Notes: generated by a model not told the origin, from the letters alone. A stretch of DNA of 64,000 bases from Ascidia mentula (GCA_947561715.1 OX387200.1:8310501-8374500); one strand, 5' to 3'; counted from the first letter of the stretch, positions 12,762-23,961 are shown. Made by a program: numbers and translations.

Positions 12762-12841
12762 GACTGTAATGATGTGTTTGTATGAAGTTCATTTGTTACA
12801 CGAGGTTGTGAAGTTGATGTAGTCATGTGTTTCCATAACCA

Positions 12842-12847
12842 AATAAA
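12842..12847 (+). terminator. CCT4 polyadenylation signal
   Basis: AATAAA 80 bp after the CCT4 stop codon is the only canonical hexamer in the short 3' region before the convergent gene. Confidence 0.6.
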
Positions 12848-12922
12848 TGGCATGTATAAACTTGTGGTGATCTATATTAGTTCTGGTAGAATTGAAAAAA
12901 AACGTCTATGTTACAACATTAG

Positions 12923-12928
12923 TTTATT
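12923..12928 (-). terminator. Neugrin polyadenylation signal
   Basis: TTTATT on the plus strand reads AATAAA on the minus strand, 33 bp past the neugrin stop. It and the CCT4 signal lie within 90 bp of each other, so the two convergent 3' UTRs are very short and may overlap. Confidence 0.5.
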
Positions 12929-12960
12929 TGAGGAAAAGTCAACTGTCAAAATCTGGGAAT

Positions 12961-14063
12961 TCACACGATTCTGTACACAAACATCCCATTTTTGTCATAA
13001 TAGTTTATGCCATCTTTTGTAACAACTTCAAAGTCAGTTTCTGCAAAAATGACTTCATCTGCATCTCGGTTGTGTTGAATACCTAGTTCATCATCATATA
13101 GCTCTTCTTCAATCTCTTCCGAGTCTGTAGGCTCCCCATACAAGATATTGGCATGGTCATCCAGTTCAGACAAGTCTGTATTCTCCATTTCTAAATCTTC
13201 GGGGAAAAATTCTTCCATGGGTTTAGTGAAGTTGTTTGGTATTTTTTCTTGAAATCCCATAAACCACGAGTTTTCAATAGTGGGTGATTTAGTCGTATCT
13301 ATTTTAGGCTCATTTCTAGTCTTATTTTCCTGATGAACTTCAGTTGATGGTTTGTATAATTGCAGTGAAGAACTGTTTGTATAGGTGTCTTTCGAGTCAT
13401 CTTGCAGGAGGTTTGTTATGTTCTTTTGTTTCAGAGCAGAAGCAACAACCTAAGGTTACAAAACATAAGTTAAAACGAAATACATAATCCTCAAATATTA
13501 CAATGCATTATATCTATATGAGTTACATCATAGTCCACATTTAGAGAAGCAGCAATTGCAGATTTGGTCCACTCTAATGGATTCTCTTCATGCAACAGTT
13601 TAATGTGGACAATTTGTTCCTTGGATAGCTTTATATTTGATTTCGGACGATCCACGTTCAAATGTTTCATACTCTTCTTCCATTCGTATATATTTCTCCG
13701 TCTTCGAGCTTCACTAAAACAAAATAGTTATTGGGTGAACCAATGACAAAAACAATGTTTTGTAGACAAAACAAAATATGTTTACCCAATTACTTTTTCC
13801 TTGTAATCTGGCACTTCATTGACTATGTTATTAACCAACGCATGGTTTTGCTTTCTTATAGTTTCGTCAACGAAGCCTGCATAAACGTCAGGGAGATTTT
13901 CCTTTTTAAAACGTTTAAAATATCGAAGACGGTTAAAATATTTTCCACCACGTCTTTGCTCGGTGATTGGCAAGATTTTAACTGCAACACACGTGTTGTG
14001 TTGTAGGGTTTGAAGATCGTTTTTAAAGAATGATAACGCAAGCCAAGCCCCACGTGCAGCCAT
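12961..14063 (-). CDS. NGRN: Neugrin (mitochondrial ribosome/16S rRNA-associated protein)
   Basis: Neugrin is a mitochondrial protein needed for mitoribosome large-subunit biogenesis in the pseudouridine-synthase module. Three exons: 13786-14063, 13527-13713 and 12961-13450. The N terminus (MAARGAWLALSFFKND) is basic and hydrophobic, as for a mitochondrial presequence. The middle exon has the helix-turn-helix-like core (KEQIVHIKLLHEENPLEW, then KSAIAASLNVDYDV), matching the vertebrate IRYLHEEFPESW block. The C terminus (INYYDKNGMFVYRIV) matches the diagnostic end EFFDSNGNFLYRI of vertebrate neugrin. The region between is acidic and poorly conserved. The start is the first ATG in frame. Confidence 0.85.
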
Positions 14064-14397
14064 TCTCAAACTTTGCTAACTTTGACAAGTGTCCACTGAA
14101 CTGAATTTGTGGCGAGAGAACTGGGGAAAAAAGGTTATGACGACTCACAAGTTTTTTGCGACTTTTCAGTGGGCGAGCAAGGACTTGTGCTGTTAATGTT
14201 TTGTGGATTGTGGTTGTGTTGTGGAACTGACTGGAGGTGAGCAGAGCGGAGGTAACCATTCTGAGTAGTAGCCTAGGTAATGTAGGTTATCGCTAGTTGT
14301 TAGCTCAATTGCGTTTTAGTTGTTTATATTTTCTGCAATATCAAAAAATATCTCTTTTTCGAAACTCTGTTCAAACATTTCATCACATAGACATAGG
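14064..14397. other. Intergenic, upstream of neugrin
   Basis: No coding signal is seen. It should hold the neugrin promoter, and its far end abuts a MITE and then the MULE. Confidence 0.4.
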
Positions 14398-14554
14398 CCA
14401 GATTGGAAAAAATGTCGTTGCGAAAATTTACCGATAATCCGCGCAATATTAATGAGCTAATGCATTAACAAACGAAAAAACGTTGCGATCGTCCGCGCAA
14501 TTAACGATCGCCGTAACGAAATTCTCCGCGCAAAAAACAAACTTTCCAATCTGG
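14398..14554. repeat. hAT-like MITE with perfect 8-bp target duplication
   Basis: A 157-bp element starting CCAGATTGGAAA and ending TTTCCAATCTGG (12-bp perfect inverted repeats). It is flanked on both sides by GACATAGG (14390-14397 and 14555-14562). An 8-bp duplication and short inverted repeats fit a non-autonomous hAT element. The interior contains several CCGCGCAA motifs and no open frame. Its right target duplication overlaps the left target duplication of the adjoining MULE. Confidence 0.85.
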
Positions 14555-14566
14555 GACATAGGGAGT

Positions 14567-14856
14567 GGTAGATGCTAAAGAACCACCCCACAGCTAGGTC
14601 GGCAATTGTGGTCATAGAAATCGTACAAATATGGGGTATATTGGTTTTGGGAAAGTGTAAACAAACACCTGTCAAATTAATTTGGTAGCATTATTTAAAT
14701 ATCAATTAATTTTTAATCATTTGCCGAACTAGCATCTGATGCCGAAATAACAGTAATACCTTGTAGGTCTCATGTAGGGATATCACGGAATGAACGGCGG
14801 GAAAGAAATCACGTGAACAAGGTCCTTTTTTGCAGCGTGCGATTGCGTTTGTGTGG
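14567..14856 (+). repeat. Left terminal inverted repeat of the MULE
   Basis: This 290-bp arm matches 23962-24251 in reverse, with one difference (A at 14625 against G). Near its inner end is a strong splice acceptor, CCTTTTTTGCAG, followed by CGTGCGATTGCG. A TATTTAAAT element lies about 130 bp earlier. Transcription of the microexon gene probably starts in or just inside this arm. Confidence 0.95.
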
Positions 14857-14932
14857 TTTCATAAGAAAAGTTATTTGTATAACTGTACGTTGTTAGTATT
14901 CTTTATTTAATAATGCTTTTGTTAATTTAGAA

Positions 14933-17900
14933 ATGGAGTTTAATTTTCACTCCGTACAATCGGTGGTGGTTAACCACCACCACCATCACCACCACCAGCA
15001 ACAACCCAAAAAGGTAGGTGGAGAATTACTTGCATATTTTTTGTTGAAAAAATATACGTTTGACATAATTTTATGTTCACAGAAATTTGCAACGCGAAAA
15101 AGGTAAGAATAACACTTCTTTATACTAAAATTTTGGACGGCTATTGTTATGACACTAATACATGGTGTCAGTGTCCGATAGTAACACCCCTGAATGCAAA
15201 GATGTGCATTGGGTAATTGTTGAGTGCACCAGATAAAATTTAAAACCTCATGCACAAGATAAAGTTGAAGACAAGCATAGTTTTATTTTTGTGGTGGTGT
15301 CCACTGATTACCCCTTTATTTTAACTGAATATATTTTATAGATTCCTCGAAAAGGAGGAATTTTGCCGGCTGCAATCGTAAGATACTTGTTATACATGTT
15401 GCGTTTATTAACCAAATCTTTATGATGCCCATTAAAAACAAGTAGAAAAGTGTTGGTCTTGTTGTTGGGTTCTTAAACTGTGCAAGTTATGCTCAAAAAT
15501 GAATTTTTTGGAAGAAATGCTGTCAATGAACAAGCCAATTCTGTGACCAATAATGTAATTGCCCTGATAGATTTTGAAATTGTGTGTCGCAAATGCCATG
15601 AGTGTTTGCAAGTGCATTACATCCAGAAATATTGGGAGCCAACTGAGATCGTAAACAAAGTATTGTTACTAAATTAATCACAGTTGAATCAAGTTTTTGC
15701 CAACCAACACACTTTTTTTAATTTAGTGAAAACAAGATCCCCAAAACATCGGAGTAAGTGGTGTCATTACTGTCATATAAAATAAGTTGACAAGTAAAGA
15801 ATTTTATCTCATTTAATTTTTTACAGATGGGTCCCAGAAGAAATTTTCTGGAAGAGACATGTAAAAATACTAATCTTTATACTTATATATAACACTATTT
15901 AGTACGTGCATAAACACTATTTAATTCTGGTTATTGTAAGTCTATGTAGTGTGCTATTGGCTAATAACTACTAATCAGTTTTGTTTCTGTTTTAGAGGCA
16001 GACAGAGAAAGGAGCAAGTGTGAGTGAATATTCTTTCCTATTATTGTAGCATACTAAGCTATTGGTTTATAAATACTAATCAGTTTGTTTCTGTTTTAGA
16101 GTCAGGCAGAGAAAGGAGCAAGTGTGAGTGAATATTCTTTCCTATTATTGTAGCATACTAAGCTATTGGTTTATAAATACTAATCAGTTTTGTTTCTGTT
16201 TTAGAGGCAGACAGAGAAAGAAGCAAGTGTGAGTGAATATTCTTTCCTATTATTGTAGCATACTAAGCTATTGGTTTATAAATACTAATCAGTTTGTTTC
16301 TGTTTTAGAGTCAGGCAGAGAAAGGAGCAAGTGTGAGTGAATATTCTTTCCTATTATTGTAGCATACTAAGCTATTGGTTTATAAATACTAATCAGTTTT
16401 GTTTCTGTTTTAGAGGCAGACAGAGAAAGAAGCAAGTGTGAGTGAATATTCTTTCCTATTATTGTAGCATACTAAGCTATTGGTTTATAAATACTAATCA
16501 GTTTGTTTCTGTTTTAGAGTCAGGCAGAGAAAGGAGCAAGTGTGAGTGAATATTCTTTCCTATTATTGTAGCATACTAAGCTATTGGTTTATAAATACTA
16601 ATCAGTTTGTTTCTGTTTTAGAGTCAGGCAGAGAAAGGAGCAAGTGTGAGTGAATATTCTTTCCTATTATTGTAGCATACTAAGCTATTGGTTTATAAAT
16701 ACTAATCAGTTTGTTTCTGTTTTAGAGTCAGGCAGAGAAAGGAGCAAGTGTGAGTGAATATTCTTTCCTATTATTGTAGCATACTAAGCTATTGGTTTAT
16801 AAATACTAATCAGTTTTGTTTCTGTTTTAGAGGCAGACAGAGAAAGAAGCAAGTGTGAGTGAATATTCTTTCCTATTATTGTAGCATACTAAGCTATTGG
16901 TTTATAAATACTAATCAGTTTGTTTCTGTTTTAGAGTCAGGCAGAGAAAGGAGCAAGTGTGAGTGAATATTCTTTCCTATTATTGTAGCATACTAAGCTA
17001 TTGGTTTATAAATACTAATCAGTTTTGTTTCTGTTTTAGAGGCAGACAGAGAAAGAAGCAAGTGTGAGTGAATATTCTTTCCTATTATTGTAGCATACTA
17101 AGCTATTGGTTTATAAATACTAATCAGTTTGTTTCTGTTTTAGAGTCAGGCAGAGAAAGGAGCAAGTGTGAGTGAATATTCTTTCCTATTATTGTAGCAT
17201 ACTAAGCTATTGGTTTATAAATACTAATCAGTTTTGTTTCTGTTTTAGAGGCAGACAGAGAAAGGAGCAAGTGTGAGTGAATATTCTTTCCTATTATTGT
17301 AGCATACTAAGCTATTGGTTTATAAATACTAATCAGTTTGTTTCTGTTTTAGAGTCAGGCAGAGAAAGGAGCAAGTGTGAGTGAATATTCTTTCCTATTA
17401 TTGTAGCATACTAAGCTATTGGTTTATAAATACTAATCAGTTTGTTTCTGTTTTAGAGTCAGGCAGAGAAAGGAGCAAGTGTGAGTGAATATTCTTTCCT
17501 ATTATTGTAGCATACTAAGCTATTGGTTTATAAATACTAATCAGTTTTGTTTCTGTTTTAGAGGCAGACAGAGAAAGAAGCAAGTGTGAGTGAATATTCT
17601 TTCCTATTATTGTAGCATACTAAGCTATTGGTTTATAAATACTAATCAGTTTGTTTCTGTTTTAGAGTCAGGCAGAGAAAGGAGCAAGTGTGAGTGAATA
17701 TTCTTTCCTATTATTGTAGCATACTAAGCTATTGGTTTATAAATACTAATCAGTTTTGTTTCTGTTTTAGAGGCAGACAGAGAAAGGAGCAAGTGTGAGT
17801 GAATATTCTTTCCTATTATTGTAGCATACTAAGCTATTGGTTTATAAATACTAATCAGTTTGTTTCTGTTTTAGAGTCAGGCAGAGAAAGGAGCAAGTGT

Positions 17901-18495
17901 GAGTGAATATTCTTTCCTATTATTGTAGCATACTAAGCTATTGGTTTATAAATACTAATCAGTTTGTTTCTGTTTTAGAGTCAGGCAGAGAAAGGAGCAA
18001 GTGTGAGTGAATATTCTTTCCTATTATTGTAGCATACTAAGCTATTGGTTTATAAATACTAATCAGTTTGTTTCTGTTTTAGAGTCAGGCAGAGAAAGGA
18101 GCAAGTGTGAGTGAATATTCTTTCCTGTTATTGTAGCGTAGTATATAAGATTTCCTTTTATTTCTAGAAAGATGCAACAAGACCTGTAAGTATAGAATGT
18201 GTATTTCTCAGTATGCATACACTATGAGCTTTGCATCCGTAAGCAATACTGTTAAACATATCCAACTGTGTTAATATTGTAGATAATAAGCCAGGAGTTT
18301 CTGCTGAATGTGCAGAAGTATGTCAAATTTCTGTCAAATAATTCTGCTGACTAATATTTTCTGTATTTTGTAGGAGGATGATCAGACAACTGTAAGTGCA
18401 ACAAACATTCTGCGAAGTTTTTGTGTTTTTTATTGGAAAAGTTCTCACATTTTTTTATTGTTTTACAGAAAAAAACATCAATAAATCAGATATGA
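14933..18495 (+). CDS. Transposon-borne microexon gene (about 30 exons, about 263 aa)
   Basis: I do not recognise the protein. Exon 1 (14933-15013, 81 nt) encodes MEFNFHSVQSVVVN, seven His, then QQQPKK; its ATG lies 2 nt after TTAATTTAG. Microexons follow, each with GT/AG borders: 15083-15102, 15342-15377, 15727-15753 and 15827-15860. They join in frame (KFATRK; FLEKEEFCRLQ; ENKIPKTS; WVPEEIFWKRH) and end in phase 0. Twenty-one 24-nt exons follow (first 15996-16019, last 18083-18106), each one octapeptide. The tail is 18168-18185 (KDATRP), an exon ending at 18317, 18374-18391 and 18469-18495. The exon ending at 18317 can begin at 18283 or 18291. The latter keeps phase 0 (PGVSAECAE, EDDQTT, KKTSINQI, stop); the former shifts frame and stops sooner. 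No stop interrupts the first 26 exons. The product would be hydrophilic and largely disordered. Its position matches that of mudrB in MuDR, but I see no sequence relation. Confidence 0.75.
15996..18106 (+). repeat. Tandem array of 21 microexon-plus-intron units (104/105 bp)
   Basis: Each unit is a 24-nt exon plus an 80- or 81-nt intron. The intron starts GTGAGTGAATATTC, has a perfect-looking branch site (ATACTAATC) and ends TTTCTGTTTTAG. Exon starts are 15996, 16100, 16205, 16309, 16414, 16518, 16622, 16726, 16831, 16935, 17040, 17144, 17249, 17353, 17457, 17562, 17666, 17771, 17875, 17979 and 18083. Three exon types occur: SQAEKGAS (13 copies), RQTEKEAS (5) and RQTEKGAS (3). The 81-nt introns, with one extra T before GTTTCTG, always precede the RQT types. 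The intron before the first unit is a diverged relative, and the intron after the last diverges from about base 21. Confidence 0.95.
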
Positions 18496-18899
18496 TTTAC
18501 TTATGGGTTGTGATTTGCAACTATTAAACAATATGTTAGTGTTAGTTAGTCGATGTTTGCACAGGATTTCCAACCACGGCTAAGGGAGCCATCCTGCATG
18601 TGGTCGTTGGGCATTTTTGATAACCCAGAAGCCTCGCCAGTAGCCATATCAAACTGGGTATTCAATGACCAGTTTGTTCACATAATTGCGTTTAAAAGCG
18701 AATAGGCTAATCGGCAACCACACAAAGCGTTAACGGTCAACCACATTCATACATAAGGGGAGTTTAATTTTAATCAGAAACTCAAACCCTGTGCAGAACG
18801 TTGAGCCTTTTCAGACTTATTTGGTTGGTTGACCACACTTGTGTTCAATAGGCCATTGCCCTTGCACAATAATTGATGTATTTATAAAAAAAATGATAT
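18496..18899. other. Spacer between the two convergent transposon genes
   Basis: About 400 bp separate the stop codons of the microexon gene and the transposase. No coding signal is visible. Both 3' UTRs and polyadenylation sites must lie here. Confidence 0.5.
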
Positions 18900-21800
18900 T
18901 TACACTGGACAAACAAAGTATTTATCGTCCTTCGCATATTCTAGTGAATAATCAATACACTTTATGTGAAACCATTGTTTGCATCGAGTGCATTCAATCC
19001 AAACAACTTCTGAAGAGTCAACACCTTCATCTTTGCATGATTTACAAATGCCTTTCTTTGTTGTATTATCAAGACATTTGCCAGCAATACAGTTTAGGAT
19101 TTGCAATCTATAACTTTGAACAGAACCATTTTGTTGTAAGCATTGTCCTGTTGCTAGCCGTTTTGCATACATACAAATCAAAACTCCACAACTAGATCCA
19201 TCTGGCTGCTGTTCTCTTTCAGGAGTCACCACAGAAGCAATATTCCAACCAAACTTGACAGCTAAAAGATAATTAACCATCTTTTTTGCAGTGGAAACAT
19301 AATGGTCATCCTTGCAAGGCATTGTCATTGGATTAATGTAAAGCAGTGTTCTCCTTTGGATATCAACCACTAGTAGTACCCAGTGACAACCATCAGGGTT
19401 CCAGGGAATGAAAATAACCTTTTTTTGCTGTAATTTAATACCTTCCCAAATCTTTTTAATTGAAACTCTTCTTTGCAATGCTTGAGCTACAGTTGAACAG
19501 ACATACATGGTGTGTTTATACATGCAAGTTAATTGCCATAGGTAACTGTTGATAATTTCATCGTACAGCCAACCTACATTAAATCGATTGTCATGCTTTT
19601 GCAAAACACACACTTCATGTGCAGGCAATGCATCATCAAGCGATTTCAATTCTAAAAATGAGCTTGAATGAGGTCCGTTTTTCAAAGGCTTCTTCATTGG
19701 ATTATAATTTTTAATAAAGCCAGTTATGCTCTTATTCCCACTGGTTTCAGGACACTGAGGCTCCTTCATCATAGGTGAATTGCAAAATGAGGACTGAAAT
19801 GTAAAACTTTCACTGTTTTTTTGTTTTTTCTTTTTGTCCTGATTACACACAGGAAAGAGTGTGCTAACTTGGTGCAACGGTTGCATCATATTTGCATACT
19901 TTCCCACACGAGAGGCAAATGGATTTGGTTTGGGTCGCTTACGCGGCAGTTCATCATGAGAACTTTGTGAAGGTATCGGTACTTTCCTTTTTCTTCTTAA
20001 GGATGTCAGTTTTGATGATTGTGTTATTCTCAAGCCAGCATCAATGGAACATGCCTTAGAAAACTCGTCAATAATTGCTTGAACATCTGAACATCCTTTT
20101 TCCAATACTTGCTCTGAAGTCACGTCATATGACACATCTGACAAAGATTTTATCAGGTCAACAAATTTTCTATGTGTTTGTTCGTAACTTTTAGGGTCAT
20201 CTATTTTCTTGTTGTTTTCAGAATCAACTTGCGAAGTAGGGCTGTTGACAGCGGGTACTTTTAATGTTGTTGGTGAGTCAACAATTTCTTTAACATGCAT
20301 ATCATGGGAACCAGTTTCCGGAGAGATTTGGTCCACAACAGCAGGATCCAAAACCATGTACACTGAGCTGTGGTACCACTCAGGTAGGCTATACCAACCA
20401 ACATCTGAAAACTTGTTAAAAACTGCAAACATGTGCTTGCATGGTAAAAAATGTAGTGTAAAATCAATGCATGTGCATTTTGGAAATTCACTACCACTAC
20501 CCAGTTTTACATTGTACACTTCACATGTGGAACTGCTCACCACAGTAAACACATTGTCTCCTATTCTACAAATTTTACTTTCCTCAACATTCACAGACTC
20601 TCCTATACGTTTAATACAATGTTGCACCACCTTCTTTGGTCGATTTTGTAGATAGGTGGGAATGTTTTTGTTGTAACTTCTGTAATTGCTTGATGACCGT
20701 AAATTTTCTTGTTTGTATCTACAAAATCAGTCTTGTGACTTAGGTTTAGTACTAAAACACAATAACTTACTTGTTCCAACCGTTTGGCAGAAATTCCTTG
20801 TGTAAAATAGTAATTAGGCCAGACAGGGACTTGTCGGTCCTAAATCTGACATGACATTCTTTCAAAACACGATTTTGTCTCTCCACACCATTGTTTGTGC
20901 GAATGAGAACCTTCAACTGATCGGCTCGATGCAACCACAACCATCGCTAAAATATGTTTTAGGTTTATTTTACATTTATTCTGCTTGTTGCCACATACCT
21001 TTTTTTCTTTTAGCCAAATATTAGTGAAGTACTTCTGCAGTTTTAAATTATTTTTCCAATGTGTACTTGACTGCAAGAGCCACAATGCTTTTTCGTAGCT
21101 CTCTTCACATTCAGCACTTGCTACATTTCTCATTAGTGAAAGCACTTCATCCTTATCTTGGCCAACATTATTGTCAGACTTTCTTACCCATCGTTCCCAT
21201 GCCTGTTCTCGATGGAAATCACAAATAAGGACATTTGTATCTGTAAGCACGCTTGTTTAGTATACATATTTATCTAAACATGCAATGCACAAACCTGCAA
21301 AGACACTTTCAATCGCATGTATTTCTGCTTCACATTTGTCAACCATAAAATAGTTTGGTTTCCAAGAAGGTGCCCAAGTTTTTAAAATGGACAATGCCTC
21401 CTCAATGTCCATTTGTCGCTCATTTTGTGTAATAAAGCTGGCCACAACTTGGTAACCAACATTTGATTTCACACAAAGAAAAAATAGTGGAAGAGCATAT
21501 TTGGATGTTTTGTAGGTAGCATCCAGTAAACAAATATCTTGCCCATATCGAATTAGTAAATTGCGCTGCCAGGCAAACTGGTGAACAAACAACAGAGTTT
21601 TTTCTGATTTAATTACTGGTGCTGATTCCCCATCACCAACAACATCGGGTTCATTGCCGGCAACATATGGACGAAAATAAATCTTGTCATCCAAATCACC
21701 ATCTCTATTCCATTCATCAACCAAACTTTGGACATTGGTTTGATCAATCTTTGCCAACCTGTATTTTGTAAAAGCTCGGTAGTAATGGTTTCGCACATCC

Positions 21801-23858
21801 TTTTTGGTAGGATAAAATCTCCTATTTGAAAGGTCGGGTCCATCTTCACTTTTGAAGAGTTCATGGGCTACGTAGTGTTTTAATACTCGCAAAATTTCCT
21901 CAACACTGTTTACCCCTTCGGTGACCAGTTCATCAATTTTGGCAATTAACCTTTGATCAATAGGTTGTAAAAATCCGGCAGCCTTAAAACAAATTGATTG
22001 AAAAAATTATGTCAATATTATTCATTATTCCAAAACTTGTACACACTTCCCCAATCACATGGCCTGAATGATCGTCATCCCTTGGAAAGAGAATGCTGCA
22101 AGCCAGTTCTTTCACCAACTGTACATCATTGATCATTAATAGATCTTTAATGATGATGCTTATCTTGCTCTTAATAAATTCATCTTTGATGGATGACTAT
22201 AAAGAAGGAATATGGATTATTGGATAGAAGTTGTTCTGTTTAAACACATTATACTGTTTAACAATGCAACATTGTTAAAAAACAACAAACCTGAAACTGC
22301 GGAAATTTCATAATTTCTTGAACAAATATAATTGCTTTGCAATTCTTTTTCTTCGTTCCTTGCACACACAACCTCTTTTTTAAAGGATTAGGGTGATCTT
22401 GCAACTTAACATAATCTGTTAGTATATCAAAAGTGCTTTGTCGTCACAAAATTTACTTGTTTAGGAACAGCTGAACACTTTTCTTTCTTCTGTTTGTTAT
22501 GATCTTTTCCCTGGTGACATTCTAAAGTCAAACTTCTTAAAATAATGTACGGAATTTGAGAACATTTGTCCCAAAATATTCGACTTTTGGATGTATCTGG
22601 AAAAAAGCACTTTCTTGCAATCACTAATTACATAATGGTTTTTGATACTTTCATCAACATACCATATTCTTTCCTTTTTTTTATAATAAACTTGGTTATT
22701 GTTGAAACCTCAAACTTTTCTATAAGTCTGTAAGCTTCATTCACTGAAGAAACCCACTGTGAGATTTCAGTATTAAAAATTATAGTACAAATAAAAATTC
22801 TAACTACCTATACCTTTCGCTTGCCACTGTTTAAACAGTCCAACTCATTGGTACTCGTAATCTAAAAACATAATGTACATCTGTAGTGGTGCCTACTTGA
22901 AAGTAGCAAGACAACTATGCAAACCATTTCATTAGCTGGTTTTTCCGTCTCAAATTTGACTTTAACAAGCTGTGTACAAAAACCTTCTTCCTGCAACAAA
23001 TCTGCATCTTTGGAAGAAAGGCGATTTCTAATCTCTTTGCTTGCCGTTGCAACTAGGAACTCTGTACCCTAGTATTATAAACACAAAAGCAGAGACGTGT
23101 ATGTACATACTATAAGTATCGTTAAATAAACAGACAAGTGAAATTTGTGTGTAGATATTAAGTTCATCAAATATTGCATATAATTTATACCATATTTTTG
23201 TACTCCTGTAAATGCAGTACATGTGAAATTGTCACTAAATACTGGCATTGAAAATGTTGGCAAACTGAAGTTCTGTCAAAATGCCAAGATGTTTTCCAGC
23301 ACTCCTCCTGAACAACTACATATGGAATGCCTGTAGTATCATTCCAATGTACATGCCATTTATGTGCATCTGCATTACAGGCAAAATTATCATTTGTATC
23401 ATGTGCTATTCTGGCCACCATTTCACTCTTGAGCATGACATTACATAGAAAATAACACAACATTGTAAATTAATTCCACAAGAAGAGGTCCTACTAAAAT
23501 GAACAATTAATATTGCCACAAACCAAAAACTTTGACTTTTGAATCCTTCAATTTCAGTTTTAAGGAATTTACAAAGTGTTGCATGGAGTTCCATGCCTCC
23601 TGCCTTGTCTGAAACCACTTAAGCCAGAACAAAAAAAATGGTTTAAACTTTTTTTAATGTACCCTACCTACATCATTGTTGACCAACCTTTATAACTGTG
23701 TTTGTAGACATAAAATCCGCCATTTTAAAGCCCATCACAGGTACATAGCTGTAACAAAGTTTACGGACATGCTTACAGGGGTTACAACATTTCAAAAAAT
23801 CCTTCGAAAAATCTCACCACGACTGTTTCATGCTTTCGTGAAAAATCTTCTTGGGCAT
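18900..23858 (-). CDS. MULE transposase with SWIM, Ulp1-like peptidase and PHD-like domains
   Basis: About 1,345 residues. The last five exons are firm: 21982-21295, 21240-20999, 20946-20771 and 20718-18900, plus one near 22198-22041. Upstream exons between 23858 and 22400 are less certain. The MULE catalytic triad is visible: Asp of LLDATYKT (21521-21523), Asp of YFMVDKCEAE (21338-21340) and Glu of TNNGVERQNRVLK (20881-20883). A SWIM zinc finger follows (CTCIDFTLHFLPCKH). After a basic linker comes a C48/Ulp1-like domain: GWLYDEIINSYL, His of GCHWVLLVVD (19383-19385), and Gln/Cys of QQPDGSSCGVL (Cys 19188-19190). The position expected to hold Asp is Asn (YINPM, 19332-19334). It ends in a PHD-like finger (CKSCKDEG, WIECTRCKQWFHIKC, YFVCPV) that lacks the last Cys. 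N-terminal exons contain a Cys/His-rich block, possibly DNA-binding. The start is probably MPKKIFHESM; an upstream ATG (23946-23948) encodes MDQV before a donor and is out of phase. Confidence 0.85.
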
Positions 23859-23961
23859 ATGAATACAGTTTCTGAAATGGCGTCTTTCCCTGGAATCAAA
23901 GCAATCAAACTCATTGAAAAAAAAATTTATACTTACAACTTGATCCATGACTCCAACAAAT

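Noticed and set aside
15996-18106. CRISPR-like array or plain minisatellite
   Set aside because: The units have no variable spacers, and each contains a complete splice cassette and a phase-0 exon that continues the frame of five upstream exons. A eukaryotic exon array fits far better.
23937-23948. MDQV as the transposase N terminus
   Set aside because: The ATG is followed by a good donor, but the next exon in that phase meets a stop in the exon after it. The ATG at 23856-23858 gives consistent phase, so the upstream codons may be a leader or uORF.
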